Assembly (NCBI GenBank): GCA_027309085.1
Contig: DAIDDL010000020.1
Location: 1-64,000 of the forward strand
Direction of reading: 5' to 3'
Length of the DNA stretch: 64,000 bases
From: Sulfobacillus sp.
GTDB taxonomy: Bacteria; Bacillota; Sulfobacillia; Sulfobacillales; Sulfobacillaceae
Within the stretch, counting starts at the first letter, position 1, and the number at the start of each line of letters is the position of its first letter. This document shows positions 1-9,400 of this stretch, one piece after another. Position numbers and translations under genes: made by a program. The notes beneath the pieces are model-generated. The model did not search any database, was not told the origin of the DNA, and saw only the letters and a list, made by a program, of their open reading frames with translations.

Positions 1-288
1 TGCCCTCGCGAAAGGCCGAGCACGGAAAAGGGGCCAGGGCTGACACCAGATGTCAGGCAACAAGGAGAAAGGTCCCCAAGGCCACGATGGGGACAGCGGA
101 CGCCGCCACACAAAATCGTCATGAGAAAAAACGAGCAATGGTATGAGAATCAACGAGATAGATCGCTCGTGTACAAAAATAGGGGGTTAAACCGGTCGCC
201 CAGGCACATAGGCGATTCCCGATCTTCGTCGATGTCCAGTACTTCTGAATCTCGGACCACGTGCTGCATTTACGTAAAGCAAGAGGTC

Positions 289-828
289 TTATCCTGGTTC
301 GTTCTCGCCGGGCTTCACAGGAATTACACCCTTCAAAGCCCGTTCTTGAATTCGCGTGGCTTCATCAAGAATGATTTGCGCGGTTTTCCCATCAACATGC
401 CGCCTTAGAGCCGTAGAGAATTGAACCAGGACGCCACGCAGTAGCATGTTTGTCTCGCTGACCTGGGCGACTTGATCGAGACGTCCTCGAAGCCGATCAC
501 GCTCTTCCGAAACCTTCGCCAAATCGGTCTCTAGTCGACGCACACGCTTGCGAAGGTCTTCAATAAGCCGCGCCGCTTCAGTTTCGCCCTTCCACTGCTC
601 TCGTCGAGCCGACGATGGCGATTTTTTCCCGGACCCTTTCCCATAGCGACGGGCTTGTATTTTGTCAACCCATTCGGGATATCGATAGTACAACGTAGAA
701 GTAGCGGTTCCAACCCGTTGCGCAAGCTCTTTAACCGTCGGGCGGTCGTTGGGATCGGTCACGACCTCCGCCCATACGGCCTCTAATCGCTCCCGTGTGT
801 CGCTCGGTCTGCCTGGCTGCTTAGCCAC
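289..828 (-). CDS. TnpC-like small DNA-binding protein (N-terminal HTH-like segment plus coiled coil) of a Tn554/RIT-type element
   Basis: ORF 289..1014 re-started at GTG 828 (MAKQPGRPSDTRERLEAVWAEV...), which overlaps the TAA of the upstream recombinase (GTGGCTAA). Heptad-rich ARLIEDLRKRVRRLETDLAKVSEERDRLRGRL resembles the helical region of Tn554 TnpC-type proteins. Confidence 0.75.
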   Translation of the reverse strand: MAKQPGRPSDTRERLEAVWAEVVTDPNDRPTVKELAQRVGTATSTLYYRYPEWVDKIQARRYGKGSGKKSPSSARREQWKGETEAARLIEDLRKRVRRLETDLAKVSEERDRLRGRLDQVAQVSETNMLLRGVLVQFSTALRRHVDGKTAQIILDEATRIQERALKGVIPVKPGENEPG

Positions 829-3541
829 GATGGGCTTCCATCCTTTCGTTGAACTCAAGGAGTTGTCGGTGATAGTCCGGATACCGGCGCATAAATACCA
901 TTCGTGGAATGCCAACGCGTTGGCAAAACTCGACCACCGACACGGATTGTTCAACGCCCTCAACGCGATCGATTTCATCCCGTACCCGATCTTCGTAATC
1001 ATATTGAGCAGCAATGCGAGCGACCAATTCCGGATAGAAACGTTCTAACGACTTGCGGTTGTAGCCCACCCGTTCGGCTAACGCGACCATCGTGACCTTC
1101 CTACCATCTTGCTCGATCCCGGTCCATGCGCGTTCAATACGGGTCGGCAGCGTGGGGTCGGTCGCGCACTGCGCCTCGCTCCATGCCGCACGAATGCGGT
1201 CCACCCAGTCCGGAAACCTCTCCTTGAGGGTATCCACGCCAACGTGCGCCAGTTTCGTAAACCGCAGAAGAGAAACCGGATGTCCTTGACCAGCGGTTTC
1301 AGCCCACACGCTCTCGAGACGCTGCTCGATGCCCTTGCGGCGGCGGTCCTGCCGCGCCGTCTTGGTAACAGCGACTTTTTGTAGATGCGCCTCTTTTTGC
1401 TGCGATGCCCGGTGCTCCGCTACCACCTCGCGTCCCTGGCGCCACCGTTCGCGAATTCGCTGGGCCCATTTCGGAAATCTTTTGTAGAGGGTATTACGAT
1501 CAACCCCACACCGTCGCGAAAATTCAATCACTGTAGGGTATTCGTCGGCGTCTAGCACTTTGTGCCACTCTGCTTCGAATCGGGCTTCCCGTGTCGCGTC
1601 GACATGGCGTATATCCTGTAGCTCCTGAAAGAGGTTGGGATAGTTTTGGAGCAAATACCTTCGATGTACTTGAGCCAGTCGAACAATGTTAGGGATAGTG
1701 GGGACGTTTCCGGACTGGCGCGCGTCGTCAAGGACCCGCGCAATCCGTTGCGGCGCCGTCATCCCATCGATCTTGGCGTTCGGATCGAATTTCCGGACGG
1801 GAAACTGGCCGCCGCGTCGCGTCTTGAAGCGCGTGCGCATGAGACGGGCTTCCGGCAACAGCCCAGGTGGCTCTGACGGGGGACTGCCCGACGAGGTGCC
1901 GTCGTCGCCCCCCAGGAGTAGCAATTTCAGCGTCTCATAATGGGCCCGGACTGAGCGAATGTTGTCGAGGAACGGTCCTGCCTTGACATCATCTGTCCAT
2001 AACATGATCTGGCGATTGAGCAACTCGACATCTTCCTCGATTTGCACCAATCCGCGGGGGAGAAGTACGGCTTCATCACAAGGTTGGTTTTTCACGCCCC
2101 GCCAACATGCCTCGGGCTGCGTACAGGGCCCCAGCTCTGCAGGATGCGTGCAGAAACCATAGGGAGTCGGCTGGATATATAAGCCTTGCTGCTTGATCAC
2201 CTCAAGCCTTTCGTCCGACACCTCGCCGGTCCACACGCGGTCGGGGTCGAGAAGCACCGTGGCCACGCTGCCACCGGCAACCTGTCCGCCATCCAAGGCC
2301 TCCCGCAATTCTCGCATGTCCCGTTCTCGCCCATGTGTGTAGATGCCGGTCATCTCACCCCGATGCAACAGTTGCTCGACGACGGTGCCAAAGCCGGCAC
2401 CCCCTTCGTAGAGACGTGTGGCTAGCGTGTGCCGAGCCTGGTGTGGCGAGATGGTGTAGTAGTAGCCCTGGTACCGGATCTGGTTCCGGTGAATGAACCC
2501 TTGTCGAACGACGCCCCCCTCACTATCGTGAGCACCATTCAACCATGACGAAAATGTGCCCGACGCGATGTTGCTAATTTCCTCACCATGAGTTCGCAAA
2601 CTGCGTGCAGCATTGGTCAAAAAGACGTAATTCAAGTGAGGCGCAGCTGCTGCGAGATCCGCCGTGACCTCAAGCGCCACGTCCAAAGCATTTTTTACCA
2701 TGGGAGCCAACTCTTCCGGTATGAAACGCTCCTGAAGCCCTTGATGCGTCTTGGTTTCACGAAAGATGATCCAGAGGCCCGAGGCCTCGCCGCTTCGCGA
2801 TTCCCGGTACGGCTTATCGGCGATCTCCGACGACCGTGGCATCAACAAAATCTGAGAAATCCTCAACGAGGTCGCCAGCAGTATTTGAAGCACCTGCAAA
2901 TGCACCAGTTCCGAGCGGTGGGTGCGTTTGCCCAAATCAATCCATTCCGACCATAGTTCTTCATGCCGGCGCCGCACCGCCGACAACACCTGCTCGGCCA
3001 CGATCGTAGGAATGACCTCTTCGGCCCGGACCGCCTCCATGTCGGATTTGGGTCTGGGAGGCCGACGCGCGAACGTGGCCGGGCGGAACGTCTGGGCCAG
3101 TCCGTACTGCTGGCGCAGCCATCGACCAATGTCTTCCGCCACACCGGCCCGACCGTAGGCGTTCTGGGGGGAGCAGTTGTCCATCAGATAGTCGCTGAAC
3201 GCGGCGGCCACCGACCGGTCCAGAGCGGCGATTTGGGTGACGTCGAGTCGGCGTTCCCGCAAGAACCTGGCCAACCAATTAAAGGTGCCCAAGCGGTAAT
3301 GCAAGGTGCTTAAGCTGAAATCTTGCACGAGCCATGCCCATGCCATGTAAGCTTTAGCTGGGGCCTTCAACCAGTCCGGCAGATCGGAAAAATTCAAGAC
3401 GCTGTAGCTGGGCTTTGCCGCGATTGTCTTTTCCGACGCGGGAAAAATCCATCGGTCATCACTGAACGTAAACGAAGCGCCAGAGTATGCAGGACGCCCT
3501 GCGGCAAAATCGTTGGGATCACCGTACTGCAATCGCTCCAC
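821..3541 (-). CDS. Tyrosine recombinase/integrase 3 of trio, with long C-terminal array of HTH-like repeats
   Basis: 906 aa. Catalytic pattern: R in LATSLRISQILL, HQARHTLATRL (HxxR), LLHRGEMTGIYTHG (H...Y). Downstream in the operon of two other recombinases. Confidence 0.85.
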   Translation of the reverse strand: MERLQYGDPNDFAAGRPAYSGASFTFSDDRWIFPASEKTIAAKPSYSVLNFSDLPDWLKAPAKAYMAWAWLVQDFSLSTLHYRLGTFNWLARFLRERRLDVTQIAALDRSVAAAFSDYLMDNCSPQNAYGRAGVAEDIGRWLRQQYGLAQTFRPATFARRPPRPKSDMEAVRAEEVIPTIVAEQVLSAVRRRHEELWSEWIDLGKRTHRSELVHLQVLQILLATSLRISQILLMPRSSEIADKPYRESRSGEASGLWIIFRETKTHQGLQERFIPEELAPMVKNALDVALEVTADLAAAAPHLNYVFLTNAARSLRTHGEEISNIASGTFSSWLNGAHDSEGGVVRQGFIHRNQIRYQGYYYTISPHQARHTLATRLYEGGAGFGTVVEQLLHRGEMTGIYTHGRERDMRELREALDGGQVAGGSVATVLLDPDRVWTGEVSDERLEVIKQQGLYIQPTPYGFCTHPAELGPCTQPEACWRGVKNQPCDEAVLLPRGLVQIEEDVELLNRQIMLWTDDVKAGPFLDNIRSVRAHYETLKLLLLGGDDGTSSGSPPSEPPGLLPEARLMRTRFKTRRGGQFPVRKFDPNAKIDGMTAPQRIARVLDDARQSGNVPTIPNIVRLAQVHRRYLLQNYPNLFQELQDIRHVDATREARFEAEWHKVLDADEYPTVIEFSRRCGVDRNTLYKRFPKWAQRIRERWRQGREVVAEHRASQQKEAHLQKVAVTKTARQDRRRKGIEQRLESVWAETAGQGHPVSLLRFTKLAHVGVDTLKERFPDWVDRIRAAWSEAQCATDPTLPTRIERAWTGIEQDGRKVTMVALAERVGYNRKSLERFYPELVARIAAQYDYEDRVRDEIDRVEGVEQSVSVVEFCQRVGIPRMVFMRRYPDYHRQLLEFNERMEAHRG

Positions 3542-3544
3542 CGA

Positions 3545-5062
3545 CTACGACTCCCTTTCCAGGCGGCGCTCGATGTTCTTGATGTGGGCCTCCATGACGC
3601 CCGCGTGATAGAGGCGATTCTCATACATGCGGAGTTGGCCCGCTTCTTGGGCCTTTTTGCTCAAGGCAATGTACAGGTCCCGCTCAGCAATAAAGTTGTT
3701 GATTTTATTCGCCATGGGAATGAGTTTGGGACACGTCCCGCAGTGAATTCCCAGGTCACACGTGCCCTCAATATGGGCATCACGGCTACACGCCCCATAG
3801 GGTGTGGAATGGTCGGGGTTCCGCTGTAAGATGTCAGAAACCGCAGGTGAAGTTTCTGCGACCGGATCCTCTAACACCGGCGCATTCCATGCCATGGCCA
3901 ATCGGCCGGCGTAGTAGCGGAGGGCATCAGTCACATTGTGCGATAGCGCCTCCTTGCCTTGGCGGATGTAGTAGATGTTCGTCGTCTGGGGGAACACGTG
4001 GCGCATAGCCACCTGAACTAACACCCGTTCTTTCGCACGGGATGCCAAAATCGATCCAAAGGTCTTCCGTCCGTCCGCCAATACCACGTGGGGACGGTGA
4101 ATGGGGTAGCGGTCGCCATACCGCTTCAGCAGTGATCGTAAGCGACGATTGAACGCACTCGAACCTAGCCGCCGTGGGGTGGGAACGGGTTCAACGAACA
4201 CGGCGGCCGTGCCTAGAGCGACGCGCGCATCGTGTCCCCACGAGAGGACCGCTTTCAACAGCACCATCGAAGCAGGGCTTTGCAATTCGAGAAGATACTC
4301 ATTCTTATTCGGCGCATGTAATCGGAGTCTCCCGACGCCGACGTCTACGTCCGCAACGGTGAGGACGTTGATCTCTTCAGGCCGCACGGTTTCTTCCCAG
4401 CACAGATACGCTGCGGTAACCGTTAGCAGATCAGGTGTCCGACCATGGTCCGTCCCACTGTCGTGCCACGCGCGCCAGGCCCACCATTCCTCGTTGAGTA
4501 TGGCAATGAGGTGCTCGCGCTCCTTTGACGTCCATGCCCGTCGGGCAGCCTTTTGTGAGGCGATCAGATTGGAATCTCGGAACCGCCGCGTCATGACGCG
4601 AACTAACGCTTCAACGTCGTCTTCGCCGATATCACTCATTTGGGCGGATGTGGCCAATCGAAGCACCGTCCTGAGGGCCGTCATATATAACCGTCGAGTA
4701 TTGACACTCAGGGGTTCGCCCTGGTCGTTGAGTTGATGGGCGGACCACGCCATGAAGTCTCCCCACTCGGTCTCAGTCCAATGGGCAAAGTCGGCTGCCG
4801 GATCTCCACTGTATGTCCACAGATGAACCATTGCGCTAAAAAAGGGGCTGAACCATCCGTGCTTCCGGTGCGACGCGAGAAGATGGCCAAACGCCAACGC
4901 CCTATCGAGAAAGCGTCCGTCGAACTGGCTGAAGTCAAATCGGCTAATCTTCCGGGTGGCCGCCTTGCCCTCATAGGTACTCATGGTCCACACCAGACCG
5001 TGAAGTTCCATCACGTGGCCGTCCGGGTCCCGAATGATCTCCAATTCTTGCGTTCGGCTCAT
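3545..5062 (-). CDS. Tyrosine recombinase/integrase 2 of trio
   Basis: 505 aa. WEETVRPEEINVLTVADVD (box I Arg), GRKTFGSILASRAKERVLVQVAMRHVFPQTTNIYYI (R...H...Y). Start overlaps stop of integrase 1 (ATGA, 5059-5062). Cys-rich tail. Confidence 0.8.
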   Translation of the reverse strand: MSRTQELEIIRDPDGHVMELHGLVWTMSTYEGKAATRKISRFDFSQFDGRFLDRALAFGHLLASHRKHGWFSPFFSAMVHLWTYSGDPAADFAHWTETEWGDFMAWSAHQLNDQGEPLSVNTRRLYMTALRTVLRLATSAQMSDIGEDDVEALVRVMTRRFRDSNLIASQKAARRAWTSKEREHLIAILNEEWWAWRAWHDSGTDHGRTPDLLTVTAAYLCWEETVRPEEINVLTVADVDVGVGRLRLHAPNKNEYLLELQSPASMVLLKAVLSWGHDARVALGTAAVFVEPVPTPRRLGSSAFNRRLRSLLKRYGDRYPIHRPHVVLADGRKTFGSILASRAKERVLVQVAMRHVFPQTTNIYYIRQGKEALSHNVTDALRYYAGRLAMAWNAPVLEDPVAETSPAVSDILQRNPDHSTPYGACSRDAHIEGTCDLGIHCGTCPKLIPMANKINNFIAERDLYIALSKKAQEAGQLRMYENRLYHAGVMEAHIKNIERRLERES

Positions 5063-6267
5063 TCAGACTCGCCCCATTCCAGGGAAGAAAAGGGCTCGGC
5101 GCTGGCCCATGCTTCCTGAATGCCCTCACGCCACCGATTGGCGGACATGTGCAAATACACTTGGGTGCTGGAGTAGCTCTTATGACCCAGTTGCGTTTGG
5201 ATAGCTCGACCTTCCACGCCGCGATCGGACAGAAACGTTGCATGGGTGTGCCGCATGATATGGGGATGGAGATGTTTGTCCAACCCCACCCCGCCTTCCG
5301 AAAAGGGCAAGTTCATGCGCTCGAAGAGATATTCAACTGCATAGGCGGTCAGGCGTTGTCCCCGGTTCCTGCCATGGAGGCAGAAAAGACGATTGTGCAT
5401 ATATTTTAGCGACTCCACAGGTCGGTACATGTCCACGTATTGCGACAACAGCGCGGTAGCATCATGACTGAGTACGACTGTTCGCTCACCCGTTTTCACC
5501 AACGCGGCTCCGCGAATCGCTCCCGCACGGGCCTGTTCGTACTCCTCTTCATGGAAAGGAACCTTGAGGATACGCTGCTCGGCGTTCCATCCGCGTACTT
5601 CCAACGCACACAGTTCACTCTTTCGGATCCCGGTCGAAAAGAGCACCTCGACGATAGCCCGGTTCCGAATCCGCATTTCGGGTTTCTTGGCCCACTGCAT
5701 GTCGATCCAATCCCGAATCTGTTGCACCTCAGTCGGCGTCAGGTACCCTGGAAGGGTTTTTTTGGGCCGTGTGAGAATGTTGGTGCGCACGTCGTCCACT
5801 TCCTTGCGTGTGAGACCCCCTAACAATCCGCGAGTAACCCGATATCGCTTCTTGGCTCCCGATCCGAGAAAAGGCTCATCGTTTTCAAGCCCCATAGCCC
5901 ATGCCAAGTACTGTAGGACTGTCTCTAGCGTTTGCCGCCGCGTGCTAGATGACAGGGGATCAGGCGACGGACCTCGGGTGCCGAATCCGTTGTTCAACGC
6001 CGACCGAAACTCATACAGATGCCGCCGCGCAACGTCTTCAATGCGGAGGTCATTATCCTCCATCCAGCAGTAGAACCGTAACAGCCCATATACATAATTC
6101 AAGGCGGTCGCGGGACTACCCCCATCGAACGTGTTCCACAACCACTGATTAGGAAGATGCAAGGGCACGCCGTTACGGCATATTCCTTTAAACTTGTATT
6201 GCCTGCGGGATGACGGAACAACAATCCATTCCCATGTGATGGTAGCCAAAGGACACCTCATTTTCAT
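5059..6267 (-). CDS. Tyrosine recombinase/integrase 1 of trio (TnpA-like, XerC/D fold)
   Basis: 402 aa. LFSTGIRKSELCALEV, HPHIMRHTHATFL, LGHKSYSSTQVYLH: complete R-HxxR-H-Y set. Confidence 0.9.
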   Translation of the reverse strand: MKMRCPLATITWEWIVVPSSRRQYKFKGICRNGVPLHLPNQWLWNTFDGGSPATALNYVYGLLRFYCWMEDNDLRIEDVARRHLYEFRSALNNGFGTRGPSPDPLSSSTRRQTLETVLQYLAWAMGLENDEPFLGSGAKKRYRVTRGLLGGLTRKEVDDVRTNILTRPKKTLPGYLTPTEVQQIRDWIDMQWAKKPEMRIRNRAIVEVLFSTGIRKSELCALEVRGWNAEQRILKVPFHEEEYEQARAGAIRGAALVKTGERTVVLSHDATALLSQYVDMYRPVESLKYMHNRLFCLHGRNRGQRLTAYAVEYLFERMNLPFSEGGVGLDKHLHPHIMRHTHATFLSDRGVEGRAIQTQLGHKSYSSTQVYLHMSANRWREGIQEAWASAEPFSSLEWGESE

Positions 6268-6339
6268 TTAGCTCATCGCGTCTTACAACAAATAATACCA
6301 ATATTTTCATCGGAGAATTGTATAAACCCCAAAATTATT

Positions 6340-6377
6340 ACGGCAGAGAAATGTGTGTGTACACAAATCCCTGCCGT
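6340..6377. repeat. 38-bp imperfect inverted repeat (ACGGCAG ... CTGCCGT with TGTGT/ACACA inner pairing) between recombinase 1 start and nrdJ stop
   Basis: ACGGCAGAGAAATGTGTGTGTACACAAATCCCTGCCGT. Candidate recombination site or terminator. Confidence 0.6.
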
Positions 6378-6429
6378 AGTATTGGAGCGAATTTCAGCTA
6401 TTTAGCGGCCACACCGTGATTAACCCGAT

Positions 6430-9400
6430 TCAACACTTTGAGTAACCGCACGACTGGCAATGCTGGCAACCCTCTTCATACACTAGTGTCGGCGCGTCGC
6501 ATAGTGGGCACAAGTCTAAATGCGGCGAGCTATGGCGCGCATCAGATTCCGGCAATGTTTCGCGGACGTCCTCGTGGCGTGTAGCCGCTACCTCGCTGGG
6601 CTCGCTGCGCAGATGGGACTCCAGCAATTGGCCAATGGCGTCGACGACGCTGAGAACGCGTCCTGGGCCAAACCCCATCTGATTCGCTCCTCCAATGCCC
6701 TTCAACTGCTCCGCTACCAACTCGAGGCGACGGCGCGGACTCAGGTTTCCGTTCGAACGCAGGTACAAGCTGATAACGCGGCCCAAAGACTCCATGAAGG
6801 ACTGGACCTCAGATCCCGCACGGCCCAGCAGCATGAAGACTTCAAAAGGATTGTCATCGACCTCGTTGATCACAACCCGGGCTGTTCCTGCCGGCGTTTC
6901 CTTGCGGTACGTGCGCCCGTGGATCAATGACGGCACCGGATAAACTTCAAGTTGCCCGCCCGCAGCCGGATTTTCAGAATTTGTGGCGGGAACGTTAGTC
7001 TTCTGGTCGTCCACCAAGTGGAGAACCTGCTCGCTGCGGCTTTGGTCGCGGTAAATGGTGACCCCTTTGCATCCTAGGTCATAGGCCAGCTCGTAAAGTT
7101 TCTCAGTGTCTTCCACGGTATAAGTGCTAGGCGCATTCGCTGTTTTGGAAATGCTCGAGTCTGTCCATTTCTGAATAGCTGCCTGAACATAAACATGCTC
7201 TTCTGGCGTCAGGTCCATGGCCCCGACAAAATACGCGGGCAATTCCTCTTCCGGATGAGCTGTCTTCCACTCCGCCGCAACCGGAACATACTGCTCGTCA
7301 TATCCCAGACGGGACTGCCGGAAATACGTCAGAGCATAGTAAGGCTCAATTCCGGTGCTTGTCCCCACCATCGTGCCAACCGTGCCCGTAGGAGCCTGGG
7401 TTAATATCGTGACATTGCGCACGCCATGCTCATGAATGGCATGACGGAGGTTCTCGGGCAATCGCTTGATGAATCCGCTCTGCAAATAGAGATCGGGATC
7501 GAAGGCGGGAAACGCCCCTTTCTCTTTGGCCAGCTCTACATCATAATCGTAGGCTTGGATGGCAATGTACTGATAGAGGCGTTCAATGAAGTCCAAAGAT
7601 TCCGGGCTGCCGTAGCGCAATTCCAAACGGATCAGCAACTCCCCCAGGCCCATCGTGCCCAAGCCAATCCGGCGTTCTTTTTGCTGGTTATCATAATTCT
7701 GCTGGAAAAAATATGGCGTCGCGTCGACAATGTCGTCCAGAAAGCGCGTCCCGACCCGCACGGTTTCCCGCAAGGCATCCCAGTTCACGTCATGGGAGGC
7801 TGGATCATAAAAAGCCGCCAAGTTGATGTGACCCAAGGTGCATACGCCCCATGCCGGCAGAGGCTGCTCCGCGCACGGATTCGTGCTGATCAGCGGATTG
7901 AAGTACCAGCTGTTGGAATCTTTTTCGTGCCGTTCGTCAAAGACAATCCCGGGTTCGGCTGCCTCCCATGCGCCTTCGATAATGGCGTGCCAGATTTTCC
8001 GGGCCTTGACGGTTTCGTAAATCACCACCGGCTTGCCAGCTTTCTTCCACGCCTCGAGATTGCCGTCCCAGGTTTCGTCATAATCGGGGTCGGTGGTGTC
8101 TGGAAACACCAGGTCCCAGTCTCCATCCGCTTTGACAGCGCTCATGAATCCATCCGAGATACGCACGCTGATATTGGCATTCTCAACCATCCCCGGGGTC
8201 TTTTTCACCTCAATAAACCGCCACAAATCGGGATGCCAGTCCTCAATCTGCAGCATTAAGGCACCACGGCGGCTGTTTGAGGTATAGAGGCCGTTCCCGC
8301 TCAACATATGCGTGTGCTCTACCTCAAAATCATAGACTGTGTCCACACGGGTGGGCAGGATGCTGACAATGCGGTCAGAGAGGGTCCGGATCAGACCGCC
8401 CACCGTCGCCACAGCACTCTCGGCGGTGCGTTCCGTGCTGTCCTCATCCCTTGAAGAGTAGGACACCGCCCGGGCCCCAGTCTGCGTGGCGCCCAGCCTC
8501 GCCGAATCCCCCGCCACTTGCCGCGACAAGCAGGCCAGCTGCTGGAACCGCTCAGCACACTCCCCCCCGTCCACGGTCAGCCGGTAAGCAGCGCCGTTGC
8601 CTGGATCGCGGCGGTTGATGCAAGACGCAATTCCTGATGCGGCCAGCATGTGCTGGACATCTTGAAGCAGGGCGAGGCTGATGCTGTCAAACTGATAGCG
8701 CATTGCAGAGTCCTCAACGGACCCAGCCGCATCAAAATACCCGGAAATGAATGCTCCCATCACTTGCGACCCGGCCTCAAAAATCATCTCAGGCACCCGT
8801 ACGGACTCTGGTCGTTCCTGCAGCAGCCCATTGTCCCGGAGCCATTCGAGAATAACCGGGGAATTGACGGCGCTGGGCTCCCAATGGAACAGTTCACGGC
8901 TGTACTGCAGGCACCGTTCCCGAATCTCTGGCTCCATATCGCGGCCGGACAGGGTCAGGGCGCCAGCCAGATAGGCCAGACGCTCATTCATCACCTCAGG
9001 CCATCTCTCATGGTCCTGACGATGAAATGGCTTTAGTGACATAGGCCGGTCCGGAACGCCCTGCCCCAATAACAGCAGCACGTCGTCGCCCTCCCCCAGC
9101 GCCTTCAAGGGAATGGTGCCAATTCGTCCGTCCTGCATAACTCCCATCTTGTGGTCTTCGGTCACTTCGACGGTGTAGCCGCGCTGGGTCGTCACTCTCC
9201 ACAGCTGTTTCTCCCCATTGTTGAAGCGCTGGGTAATCCGCTGGGGTCCTTCATGAGTCAGGGCCTCAAAGGATTCTCCTGACTTCATGCGCGCGAACAG
9301 CTCTGCGGCCGGAATCAGCCCCGCCGTCGTGGCGATGCGTGTCTCAGGGGAGAAACATCCGCCCTGCTCCACGAGCCCTGTCGCCCGGGAATAGAGATCC

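Larger units (their letters stand above)
1..6420 (-). mobile_element. Tn554/RIT-like element: three tyrosine recombinases plus TnpC-like protein (boundaries uncertain; may extend left of window)
   Basis: Four co-oriented, coupled genes of recombinase type between non-coding flanks, immediately 3' of nrdJ. Confidence 0.7.

Noticed and set aside
40-94. Small inverted repeats CTGACA/TGTCAG (40-56) and GTCCCC/GGGGAC (72-94) near the left window edge
   Set aside because: 6-bp arms are expected by chance; no matching structure at the other end of the element.
7426-8259. 277-aa plus-strand ORF
   Set aside because: Antisense to nrdJ, in the mirrored reading frame of a high-GC gene; no recognisable domain.
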